Shown piece after piece: positions 8,814-15,394 of a stretch of 15,394 nt of DNA (its first letter is position 1; each line of letters begins with the position of its first letter). The stretch lies in the NCBI GenBank assembly GCA_964428185.1, contig CAYRXH010000061.1:1-15394 (forward strand), in the 5' to 3' direction. The position numbers were made by a program, and so were the translations under genes. The notes beneath the pieces are model-generated. The model was not told the origin of the DNA and made no database searches. It was given only the letters and a program-made list of their open reading frames with translations. This DNA comes from CAYMAZ01 sp964428185 (lineage in GTDB: Bacteria; Bacteroidota; Bacteroidia; Bacteroidales; DTU049).

Positions 8814-9866
8814 TTACTTACATATTTGTTTTGCATAAATGTCGGCAGATGTAACGCCCATTGAAGAGGCTTTTTTCCAGTCTTCACAAGCCTCGGCTTC
8901 TTTTCTTTGCATCTCTTTTGCATTCCCTCTGTTCAGATAAGCATACCCATAATTGGGGTTAATCTGAATGGCTTTATCAAAATCCTGTATTGCCCTGTCA
9001 TATTGCTCCATTTTAAAATATGCATTACCTCTGTTATTATATGCAAATGCATAGTCGGGACTTAAATCAATTGCCTTGTTGAAATCAATGATTGCGCCCT
9101 CGTAATCTTTTGTTTCATATTTGACAATGCCTCTGTTATTATAGGCCACATAATAATTAGGATCTACATCAATGGCCTTGGAATATTCGATAATGGCATC
9201 TTTGTAATTGTTTTGTTTTTTATACAGAGAACCAATATTGTTGTAGGTGAAAGCCATTTTGGGATTAATTCTTATTGCTTCTTTATAGTTTCGGAGTGCA
9301 TTTTCATCGTCATTGAGCATTCTGTATGCACTTCCCCGGTCATTATAGGCATAGGCAAAGTCTTTCTGGCTGGCAATGGCTTTATCGTAGTCTTCAACAG
9401 CTCTTTCATAGTCTTTTGTTTCGAAATAGATACTTCCTCTGTAATAGTAAGCCATGCCCATCATGTTGTCGTTTTGAATTGCAAAACTATAATCAGTAAG
9501 CGCCCCCTCAAGATCATTTATTTCGTGTTTTGCTCTACCCCGGCCATAATATGCAAGAGCCGTAGGCTTATTGTTAATAACTTTTGTGAAATCATCAATG
9601 GCGCCCGAAAAGTCTGAAAGATCAGACTTAACAACTCCCCGATTGTAATAAGCTTTCCATAAATCGGGCTTCATTTTGATTGCATTATTAAATTTTCCAA
9701 GGGCAGCCTTCAGGTCTCCCTTGTCATACAAACGAATCCCTTCGTTATATATCTTTTCTGCTGCCTGAGTATCTTCGATAGGTATTACAACTGTGTCTGA
9801 CTGTGCTGATGCCTGATAATACAATCCGGACATCAGTAAAAAAATCAATGGAATAATTTTTCGCAT
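8814..9866 (-). CDS. Exported protein of nine tandem TPR repeats
   Basis: 350 residues with a signal peptide (MRKIIPLIFLL, cleavage after SA near residue 21), so it acts in the periplasm or at the outer membrane. From about residue 36 to 339 it is nine tetratricopeptide units, shown by a Gly (G43, 77, 110, 144, 178, 212, 246, 280, 314) recurring every 34 residues (33 once) in the context AYxNRG, each followed by an Ala-x-x-Asp-(Y/F) helix and a Pro near the unit end. The last unit is atypical and ends CEDWKKASSMG with a C-terminal ICK, a cap common in Bacteroidota TPR proteins. TPR arrays are protein-binding scaffolds; the partner is not visible, but the OmpA-type gene, which also has TPRs, starts 20 bases downstream and is the obvious candidate. 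No enzymatic domain is present. Confidence 0.9.
   Translation of the reverse strand: MRKIIPLIFLLMSGLYYQASAQSDTVVIPIEDTQAAEKIYNEGIRLYDKGDLKAALGKFNNAIKMKPDLWKAYYNRGVVKSDLSDFSGAIDDFTKVINNKPTALAYYGRGRAKHEINDLEGALTDYSFAIQNDNMMGMAYYYRGSIYFETKDYERAVEDYDKAIASQKDFAYAYNDRGSAYRMLNDDENALRNYKEAIRINPKMAFTYNNIGSLYKKQNNYKDAIIEYSKAIDVDPNYYVAYNNRGIVKYETKDYEGAIIDFNKAIDLSPDYAFAYNNRGNAYFKMEQYDRAIQDFDKAIQINPNYGYAYLNRGNAKEMQRKEAEACEDWKKASSMGVTSADIYAKQICK
8850..9761 (-). repeat. Tandem TPR-coding repeat, nine units of about 102 bases
   Basis: The region encodes nine 34-residue TPR units (residues about 36-339 of the TPR protein; one unit is 33). Within-gene repetition is visible in DNA as recurring reverse-complement words for Asn-Arg-Gly and Phe/Tyr-Asp/Asn-Lys-Ala-Ile, but third positions differ, so it is a protein-level repeat rather than a recent slippage array. 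Confidence 0.75.
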
Positions 9867-9900
9867 ATCAGTAAATTTTAAGGGTTTAAAAAAATTTCAG

Positions 9901-9908
9901 CAAAATTA
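9901..9908 (-). promoter_or_regulatory. Candidate -7 box upstream of the TPR gene
   Basis: On the minus strand this reads TAATTTTG, an exact fit to TAnnTTTG. It lies in the 57-base gap after the prenyltransferase gene, the widest internal gap of the minus-strand group, and would give a leader of about 27 bases. No TTTG is seen at the expected -33 distance, so the support is partial. If real, the TPR-OmpA genes can be transcribed separately from the SDR-UbiA pair. Confidence 0.35.
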
Positions 9909-9923
9909 CATAAAAAACCGATA

Positions 9924-10781
9924 CTATATTAAATTCATCATATAAAAACCGCAAAAAAATATGGAAGCGGTGCCATTTGATATGAAAAATACTCTGTTGA
10001 TTTTTGAAAAATTGCCTTGACCAATAATGAAATGCTGCCTTAATACAAAGAGATTAAACAACAATATTGCAATCAGGCTCCAGTGTTCTTCGGGATGATA
10101 CATAAACCACCATCCCAAAAGGATAAAAAAAGTTACCAGATGAGAAATTCTTGAAACCAAAAGAGCTTTTTTGATTCCGAAAACGGATGGTATTGAATAC
10201 AGTTGATTCTGTCGGTCAAAGTCGGCATCCTGCAAAGAATAGATAATATCAAATCCGGCCACCCAGAAAAGCACAGATAATCCCAGAAAAAAAATATCTG
10301 CTGTTATATATGATGTTACTGCCATATAAGCACCCACCGGAGCAATCATTAATCCTAGCCCCAGAAAAAAATGACTTATCCAGCTTAGTCTTTTCAGATA
10401 GCTGTATCCCAGAATAATAATCAGGGCTACTGGCGACAGCAAGAAACAAGTGAAATTCACAAAATAGGATGAGGCGATAAATAGGATGACATTGATAATG
10501 GTAAAAATCAGTGCGGCTTTTGAGGAAATAATGCCGGAAGGAATTTCACGATTTTTTGTGCGAGGATTGTTCTTGTCAAAATGTTGATCTGTCCAGCGGT
10601 TAAATGCCATAGCAGAGTTTCTGGCAAAAACAAGACAAAGCAAGGTAGCAATGATAACAGAAAACTCAGGCCATTGACCCGAATGGGAAACGCCCATCAG
10701 AAATCCGGTTATAGCAAAAGGCAAGCCGAAAATGGTATGAGCAAATTTTACCAGAGAAAAATAGGATTGAATCTTTTTCAT
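9924..10781 (-). CDS. UbiA-family polyprenyltransferase (MqnP/4-hydroxybenzoate-type)
   Basis: 285 residues, the normal family length, with about eight or nine transmembrane helices. Both Asp-rich, magnesium-diphosphate-binding motifs of UbiA enzymes are intact: NRWTDQHFD (61-69, pattern NxxxDxxxD) followed by NPRTKNREIPSG, and DADFD (185-189, pattern DxxxD) in YSLQDADFDRQ. These enzymes transfer a polyprenyl chain to an aromatic ring in the membrane. The sequence resembles the UbiA-like group that includes the prenyltransferase of the futalosine menaquinone route, so a quinone-related role is likely, but aromatic substrate and chain length cannot be assigned and no other quinone gene is in the window. 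Its ATG overlaps the stop of the upstream SDR gene (ATGA), indicating coupled translation. Confidence 0.88.
   Translation of the reverse strand: MKKIQSYFSLVKFAHTIFGLPFAITGFLMGVSHSGQWPEFSVIIATLLCLVFARNSAMAFNRWTDQHFDKNNPRTKNREIPSGIISSKAALIFTIINVILFIASSYFVNFTCFLLSPVALIIILGYSYLKRLSWISHFFLGLGLMIAPVGAYMAVTSYITADIFFLGLSVLFWVAGFDIIYSLQDADFDRQNQLYSIPSVFGIKKALLVSRISHLVTFFILLGWWFMYHPEEHWSLIAILLFNLFVLRQHFIIGQGNFSKINRVFFISNGTASIFFCGFYMMNLI
10778..10781 (-). other. ATGA stop/start overlap between SDR and prenyltransferase genes
   Basis: The prenyltransferase ATG (10779-10781) shares bases with the SDR stop TGA (10778-10780). Such four-base overlaps normally mean translational coupling and fixed stoichiometry, and they support the chosen prenyltransferase start. 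Confidence 0.85.
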
Positions 10782-11794
10782 AACAACCCGGATTGTTTAT
10801 AATATCTGCCTGTTTGATGAATAGTCTCTGCGATGTGAGTGAATTTTTCAGGAAAAAGTTGGAGAATTTTTGCAGAATCATACATTGATTTCTGTCCGGC
10901 GAGTCGGGCAAAATCAGAGGAAAATGTTCGAGGAGACAGGCTTAGTAAGGATTTAATCAAATCAACAAAAACAACCAGCTTTCTTAACTGATAGCCTGCA
11001 TGTACTGAAGGAGGCTGAACATTTAATGCTGAAGCAATATACCTGAATAAATCAATGTATGAAAGGTTCTCTGATACCAGAACAAATCTGTCTCCCGAAA
11101 TTTTCTTATTCATGAGAAAAATCATTCTGCTGGCTGTGTCTTCCACATCAATATAACCATTGACTCCTTTAGTATAATATTTCAGACCCGATTTTACAAG
11201 GGCAAACAGTTTGCTTGTTCCCTTTGACAACAAACCGGGACCCAGCAGAACCCCGGGCTGAACAATAAAAGCTTTCAAACCTTCGGCAATTCCTCGCCAC
11301 ACCTCAAGTTCACCCAAATATTTTGACACCGAATAAGCCGAATTATGACCGTTGTTTTCCCACAAAGTATTTTCATTGATCATTTCGTGATTATTGCTTC
11401 TTCCCAAGGCTGCGATTGAGCTTACATGACATAAACCAATGTTTTGATGATCAAGTATCACATTGACAAGTGTTTTTGTGCCTAAAACATTGACTCGGTT
11501 CATTTCTCTTTTGTCTTTCCTACGAAATGAAACAAAAGCAGCACAATGATAAACCGATGAAACATTCTGAAGAGCATCTTCAATATCAAATGGATTGAGA
11601 AGATCTCCGTCCTGAAAGTGAATCTTTTTTATCATTGTCTCTTTTGATGAACCAAAATGATAATCAAAAATCAACATAAACTCTTCAAGGCTCGAAGTGG
11701 GTCTTTTCAAAATTCTGACATTTTGTTGTTGTTTCAACAGCAAAGCAGCAAGATGTGCACCCAGAAAACCTGTTCCTCCTGTAATTAGATTCAT
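10778..11794 (-). CDS. NAD(P)-dependent epimerase/dehydratase family protein (extended SDR)
   Basis: 338 residues from the ATG at 11792-11794; a GTG two codons earlier (11800) is possible, but the ATG puts the Rossmann strand directly at the N-terminus, as is usual. The dinucleotide-binding motif TGGTGFLG (5-12) and the catalytic residues Ser125/126 (HVSSIAALG), Tyr154 and Lys158 (YSVSK) are present, so the enzyme should be active. YHCAAFVSF (82-90) and the NVLGT motif are typical of extended SDRs of the dihydroflavonol-reductase / sugar epimerase group. The substrate-binding C-terminal half gives no clear substrate. The gene lies 22 bases after the amidase stop and overlaps the prenyltransferase start by 4 bases, so a reaction on a prenylated or lipid-linked substrate is an attractive inference only. 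No signal peptide; cytoplasmic. Confidence 0.87.
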   Translation of the reverse strand: MNLITGGTGFLGAHLAALLLKQQQNVRILKRPTSSLEEFMLIFDYHFGSSKETMIKKIHFQDGDLLNPFDIEDALQNVSSVYHCAAFVSFRRKDKREMNRVNVLGTKTLVNVILDHQNIGLCHVSSIAALGRSNNHEMINENTLWENNGHNSAYSVSKYLGELEVWRGIAEGLKAFIVQPGVLLGPGLLSKGTSKLFALVKSGLKYYTKGVNGYIDVEDTASRMIFLMNKKISGDRFVLVSENLSYIDLFRYIASALNVQPPSVHAGYQLRKLVVFVDLIKSLLSLSPRTFSSDFARLAGQKSMYDSAKILQLFPEKFTHIAETIHQTGRYYKQSGLL

Positions 11795-11816
11795 GTGCAC
11801 AAAAGTAAAAAAGAAA

Positions 11817-14800
11817 TCAGTTTTTAAAGAACAAAAGACTTTGAGTTTGTTTGTCTGTTAACTCTACCCGGATAATGTACATGCCTTTTGCCAAAGAAGA
11901 GATATCTAGTGCATCAGTACCGATATCATGTTTTTCATATACCAGTTGCCCTGCAGAATTAAAGATTTTTAAAACCGATTCTGAGGAAAAATCTCCCGAA
12001 ATCCAAATCATATATGAAGATGGATTGGGAAAGACAAGTGGGATATTATCAGCGAATTCGCCAATAAATACAGTTGACACAATAAGAACCCCGTCAGAAG
12101 AAGCTGCATCTGAAACAAGCTGAGCATTGTTTGTTGCCCGAGCGGAGATATAATATATCTGTCCAGGGACAAGACTCAGAGAGGTGTTTTGCATTGTGGT
12201 GTCAAGGCTGTTGTATGTCCATGAAATGATATTGGAATCTCCCGGTGAAGTGCCTATAGCATATTCATAAAAAAGAATTCCGGATTGAATGTCTTCAGAC
12301 CGATTCCATATTGCCTCAAGACTGGTCGTGATGGTTGAAGTGTCAATATCACCTGGGTTTCCATCATGTACGAGTTGAATTATTTCTGGCTGAGTCCAGT
12401 CAATATCCAGATTGTGATAATATATTGATGATAAATTTTGTGCGGAATCGGAGACAACAGATTTAATTTTGGAGGCAGGAGTGAATGGATCGGGGTTCTG
12501 GTAGCGGATCATGTCGCTGATATCTCCCAGTGTAACATTAGATTGTGCATTGCGTGTTCGATATACCTTCAGATTATTAACACTTAAGACACTGTTTCCT
12601 GATCTGAATGAAATGAAAGAATGCAGAGAGTGATTTGCCTGAGGAAACGGGACAGCTTCATCCCATTCACCAACCAGAGTATCATTCAGATATACGAAAT
12701 GACTCCCCTGAATCCTATCATATACAACTTTCACATTGTACCATTGTCCTGGATTAAAAGTCACATTCCAAATTTTTTCTAAATTGAAAGTATCGTTTAC
12801 GACTTTGTAAAATTCTAGTTTCTGTGTTGCCAAGCGGAACCAAATAAAATATGAGTTACCCCTGTTTGTATAGGAAGGATTATCGCAGAAGTAATGAAAT
12901 CCGCCTCTTTGGTTTCCTCCGCTGCCTTCAATTTTGAGATTGAACTCATAGAGGTATCTGTTGGACAGGTCCTGTTTCAGATAAGCCCATATATTTGTAT
13001 TGCTTTCAGTTTCATCAGACTGAACAAGTGAGCCTGAGCTGATATTCCATGTTCCTGTCTGACTTGTCCAAAGGGGACTGAAAGAATCCATGACATCACA
13101 GAAAAAACCATGATCCGGATTTGCGCTCCACCGTACACCATTAAAATCCAGCACCTGAAAAAATCTTTTTTCAATGCCGCTCAGTGCATCTGAGTCTGAA
13201 AAAGTTACCTGAAAATCGTCAGTTTGCCATGGGTTTGATACCGTAGATGAGGTCGCCGGAGCAGTAAAATCTACATGAATATTTTCCGCAATGCTGGCAG
13301 ACCAGTTATGAGAATTATCGAGGATCAATGTTCTGATTCGACATGCTTCCTGAGAGGGCGAGGGACTCTCATATCTGACCTCTTTTGTGGAATTATTTCC
13401 GGCTGTTACAAGTACCGAAGAATTTCTTGATTTATAAACCTTCATATCATCATATTCAGTAATGCATCCTCCGGTTCGGAATGAAATTCCCTGACCCGTC
13501 AGAATAGGACTTGTATCTTTCCAGAAAAGAACATGTTTATTATCGACATAAATGTTCATGTCACCGGAAGCAGGCTCATAAGTAATTTTTATGTCGTGCC
13601 ACAGATTTGCATTAATTTGTGCAGTTGCCTGTTGAACAATACCACTGATGTTGCCTCCTGATGCTTCGTATATTTCAACACTATTTGTCTCCTCCCGAAA
13701 GTAAACCATATATGATTCACCGCGATATATAGCGGCTGGGTCACTACAGAAAAAGAAAATTCCGGCCCTTCTGTTTGTTCCCGACCCTGAAATTTTCATC
13801 TGCCAGTGAAACAAATATGTTTCTGTCGAATCTTGTGATACTAAAGCATAAATATTTGGATTTGTAAGGCTTTCATTGCTTTGCACAAGGTGTCCTGATG
13901 AAATACTCCAGCTCCCTGATATTTGTGTCCATTCCGGATGAATTGAAGCAGAAAAGTTATCGTTGAAAAAACCATATTGGCTGTTTGCTCTCCATTCGGT
14001 TCCGTTGAAATCCATAACCTGATAAAATGATTTGCTGATACCAGATCCGCCCTGATTATCTTCGTCTGAAAAGACAACTTCAAAGTCGCTGTTTTGCCAT
14101 TTTCTGTTTATTGAAATGGTAGTTGTGGGGCATACGGTATCTGAAAGTGTATTGCAGTTTTCAATAATCTGATATGTTGTGCTTCTGAAGGATGGAAGAA
14201 GACCGTATAGAGTTGTTCCCGGACATGCTGTTCCTCCCGGGTTCACATCTTTATGTCCACATATTCTGGGAAGTGTTCTTGTGATATTATCCTGGCAAAG
14301 TATAGATGCAGAGCTTGTAGGATCAAACCCTTTAAAGTCGAACCACCATGCCATAAATTCATTGCATTTCTGAATTTGAGCAGTTGTTGGCAATGTGATA
14401 TCGGCATTTCCCAGAAAATTAATTCCAATGGAATAGGGATTGGCAGATCCGGCATGAGCTCCGTTAACATCCTGTGTTGGCATATTTGGATTGTGTCGTC
14501 CCTGAAAAAAGTTTCCGTATTTATCAAACAGATAATTATAGCCAATATCACTCCACCCTAAATGATTGACGTGATAGTTCCAGTAACTGCGGACAACAGC
14601 ATATCCGTCAGTATATGTGTCGGGACTTGCGCCGTGATGAACCACACAATGTGTGGGATTTCTGTATATTACGGAATAGGTGGGGTTATGACAAGCATTG
14701 TATGAACCACACCAGTCTGCGCGTGGAATTATTGAAGGAAACTCAGGGCATGAACGGGTTCCGGCATCAACAGGATTATAATTGATATCATCTGCCTTGG

Positions 14801-15293
14801 TTTGGGCACTCATATCCTGCAATATCAGATGAATTTCATCTACAGTAATATCAGCAGGAGGAAAAATGTAAAACTCAACAGAATCGTGTTGCCATTCATC
14901 AAGCCCGAATATCAATTCTGTAAGATATATATTCCTGATGTTATCATCGGGATGAAAGGACCCTTCTTCATCCAGAAAATCAGACCACCCCAGCCTGGGA
15001 TGATGAACTCTGGTTCTTATCAGAAACAGTCCGGGAGAATGGAGGTTATCAGAAACTTTCCATCCAATTGCATATGATGTAAATCGAATAGGTGTTTTCA
15101 TTTTGAATCCGATACTATTGTCGGGTCTCATCAGCAATGGCTCTTCAATTTTTATACTTGTAAGTATTGTATTACTTTCATTATGTTCATAAGATACAGA
15201 ATATGATATTTGGGCAATAACGATACAGACGTTAAAAACAAACATCAGGCAACTTAAAATGAAGTATTTTATTAATGAGTGCGGGTGTATCAT
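11817..15293 (-). CDS. Secreted N-acetylmuramoyl-L-alanine amidase with duplicated modules and T9SS sorting domain
   Basis: 1158 residues. A signal peptide (to about VIA, residue 27) is followed by an N-terminal beta-rich region (30-165) of no recognised family. An amidase_2/PGRP-type domain spans about 185-375. Its zinc ligands appear as His219 (THCVVHHGAS), His347 and Cys357 (ICGHKDVNPGGTACPG); IGYNYLFDKYGNFFQGR (250-266) and GAHAG (278-282) are also typical. Such enzymes cut the bond between muramic acid and L-alanine in peptidoglycan. Then come two homologous modules (388-679 and 680-970), a fibronectin-III-like stretch (about 970-1072) and a C-terminal type A T9SS sorting domain (about 1085-1158; VFPNP, ISSLAKGMYIIRV, FFKN). 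It should therefore leave the cell through T9SS and act on other cells' walls, on debris, or at the surface. First gene of the visible minus-strand group. Confidence 0.92.
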   Translation of the reverse strand: MIHPHSLIKYFILSCLMFVFNVCIVIAQISYSVSYEHNESNTILTSIKIEEPLLMRPDNSIGFKMKTPIRFTSYAIGWKVSDNLHSPGLFLIRTRVHHPRLGWSDFLDEEGSFHPDDNIRNIYLTELIFGLDEWQHDSVEFYIFPPADITVDEIHLILQDMSAQTKADDINYNPVDAGTRSCPEFPSIIPRADWCGSYNACHNPTYSVIYRNPTHCVVHHGASPDTYTDGYAVVRSYWNYHVNHLGWSDIGYNYLFDKYGNFFQGRHNPNMPTQDVNGAHAGSANPYSIGINFLGNADITLPTTAQIQKCNEFMAWWFDFKGFDPTSSASILCQDNITRTLPRICGHKDVNPGGTACPGTTLYGLLPSFRSTTYQIIENCNTLSDTVCPTTTISINRKWQNSDFEVVFSDEDNQGGSGISKSFYQVMDFNGTEWRANSQYGFFNDNFSASIHPEWTQISGSWSISSGHLVQSNESLTNPNIYALVSQDSTETYLFHWQMKISGSGTNRRAGIFFFCSDPAAIYRGESYMVYFREETNSVEIYEASGGNISGIVQQATAQINANLWHDIKITYEPASGDMNIYVDNKHVLFWKDTSPILTGQGISFRTGGCITEYDDMKVYKSRNSSVLVTAGNNSTKEVRYESPSPSQEACRIRTLILDNSHNWSASIAENIHVDFTAPATSSTVSNPWQTDDFQVTFSDSDALSGIEKRFFQVLDFNGVRWSANPDHGFFCDVMDSFSPLWTSQTGTWNISSGSLVQSDETESNTNIWAYLKQDLSNRYLYEFNLKIEGSGGNQRGGFHYFCDNPSYTNRGNSYFIWFRLATQKLEFYKVVNDTFNLEKIWNVTFNPGQWYNVKVVYDRIQGSHFVYLNDTLVGEWDEAVPFPQANHSLHSFISFRSGNSVLSVNNLKVYRTRNAQSNVTLGDISDMIRYQNPDPFTPASKIKSVVSDSAQNLSSIYYHNLDIDWTQPEIIQLVHDGNPGDIDTSTITTSLEAIWNRSEDIQSGILFYEYAIGTSPGDSNIISWTYNSLDTTMQNTSLSLVPGQIYYISARATNNAQLVSDAASSDGVLIVSTVFIGEFADNIPLVFPNPSSYMIWISGDFSSESVLKIFNSAGQLVYEKHDIGTDALDISSLAKGMYIIRVELTDKQTQSLLFFKN
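12384..13256 (-). repeat. Amidase tandem module, copy 2 (residues 680-970)
   Basis: Second copy of the module. Matching landmarks, in the same order as copy 1: TDDFQVTFSDSD, GIEKRFFQVLDFNG, GFFCDVMDSFSPLWT, GTWNISSGSLVQSDE, KIEGSGGNQRGG, YTNRGNSYFIWFR, WYNVKVVYD, and a closing HNLDIDWTQPE equivalent to NIHVDFTAP. The spacing between landmarks is preserved within a few residues. Confidence 0.8.
13257..14132 (-). repeat. Amidase tandem module, copy 1 (residues 388-679)
   Basis: First of two homologous protein modules of about 290 residues in the amidase. It opens with an Ig-like strand set (NSDFEVVFSDED, GISKSFYQVMDFNG), then GFFNDNF, and continues as a concanavalin/LamG-like jelly roll: GSWSISSGHLVQSNES, KISGSGTNRRAG, YRGESYMVYFR, LWHDIKITYEPASG. 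It closes with NIHVDFTAP, which leads straight into copy 2. Copies are aligned by protein; the DNA has diverged, so this is an old duplication rather than a recent one. Ligand unknown; carbohydrate or wall binding is inference. Confidence 0.8.
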
Positions 15294-15373
15294 AATTTTT
15301 TTTATAGATGGAAGATTACAAATTATCGTGTTTCACAAGTTTGTTGGGCTTGCTTTTATTTAGTTTGATGAAG

Positions 15374-15381
15374 CAAAAATA
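15374..15381 (-). promoter_or_regulatory. Candidate -7 box upstream of the amidase gene
   Basis: On the minus strand this reads TATTTTTG, matching the Bacteroidota -7 consensus TAnnTTTG. It would place the transcription start about 70 bases before the amidase ATG. The matching -33 element would fall beyond the window edge and cannot be checked. In AT-rich DNA this match can occur by chance. Confidence 0.3.
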
Positions 15382-15394
15382 AATATTTATTTTT
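15375..15394. repeat. Perfect 20-bp AT palindrome at the right edge
   Basis: The bases AAAAATAAAT followed by ATTTATTTTT form a perfect two-fold inverted repeat with no spacer. It overlaps the candidate -7 box and ends exactly at the window edge, so it may extend further. It could be an operator or simply low-complexity DNA. Confidence 0.5.

Larger units (their letters stand above)
15294..15394. other. Upstream region of the amidase; no gene
   Basis: The 101 bases before the amidase start are strongly AT-rich and hold no convincing reading frame. They contain the candidate -7 box and the AT palindrome; nothing else is recognisable. A divergent gene may start just beyond the window. Confidence 0.6.

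Noticed and set aside
9213..9617. 134-residue open frame on the + strand, opposite the TPR gene
   Set aside because: It is the antisense shadow of a repetitive TPR region; the product is an unrelated hydrophobic sequence rich in Ile, Val, Phe and Cys, and the TPR frame is beyond doubt.
9873..9897. AAATTTT / AAAATTT inverted repeat before the TPR gene as a terminator or leader hairpin
   Set aside because: A seven-pair stem of only A-T pairs with an 11-base loop would be very weak, and such pairs are expected by chance in this composition.
14253..14561. Overlapping 102-residue open frames on both strands within the amidase gene
   Set aside because: Both lie inside the zinc amidase domain, whose conserved motifs fix the correct frame; neither resembles a protein family.

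Overview
This AT-rich window looks like a piece of a Bacteroidota chromosome, probably Bacteroidales-like. The evidence is a C-terminal type IX secretion (T9SS) sorting domain, a TPR/PD40/CRD/OmpA protein of the PorE type, a bacterial GH3-family protein, a large SprA-reminiscent envelope protein, and candidate promoter boxes of the Bacteroidota TAnnTTTG type. There is no RNA gene, CRISPR array, insertion sequence or phage gene. Coding density is very high: nine genes, with the longest non-coding stretch being the 101 bases at the right edge.

Layout. At the left edge, two genes run on the + strand: a GH3-family acyl-adenylating enzyme cut by the window start, and 3 bases later a LysE-type exporter. 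They converge, with a 9-base gap, on seven minus-strand genes that fill the rest of the window. In transcription order from right to left these are: a secreted zinc amidase with two duplicated modules and a T9SS tail; an extended SDR (NAD-dependent epimerase/reductase-like); a UbiA-type prenyltransferase overlapping the SDR by ATGA; a nine-repeat TPR protein; the PorE-like OmpA protein; a UPF0104/LPG-synthase-type membrane protein; and a 1160-residue probable outer-membrane protein with a TTG start and an EF-hand-like loop.

How they fit together. Most of the minus-strand genes concern the cell envelope: peptidoglycan cleavage (amidase), peptidoglycan binding (OmpA domain), prenyl transfer (UbiA), an integral membrane protein of the LPG-synthase/flippase-like family, and outer-membrane or periplasmic proteins. 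The SDR and UbiA genes are almost certainly translated together, and the TPR and OmpA genes are probably co-transcribed. Whether all seven form one transcript cannot be decided from sequence. Weak promoter boxes before the amidase, the TPR gene and the 1160-residue gene suggest at least some internal starts. I see no clear new defence or mobile system. The best candidates for undescribed biology are the GH3-exporter pair, the 1160-residue protein, and the duplicated module of the amidase.
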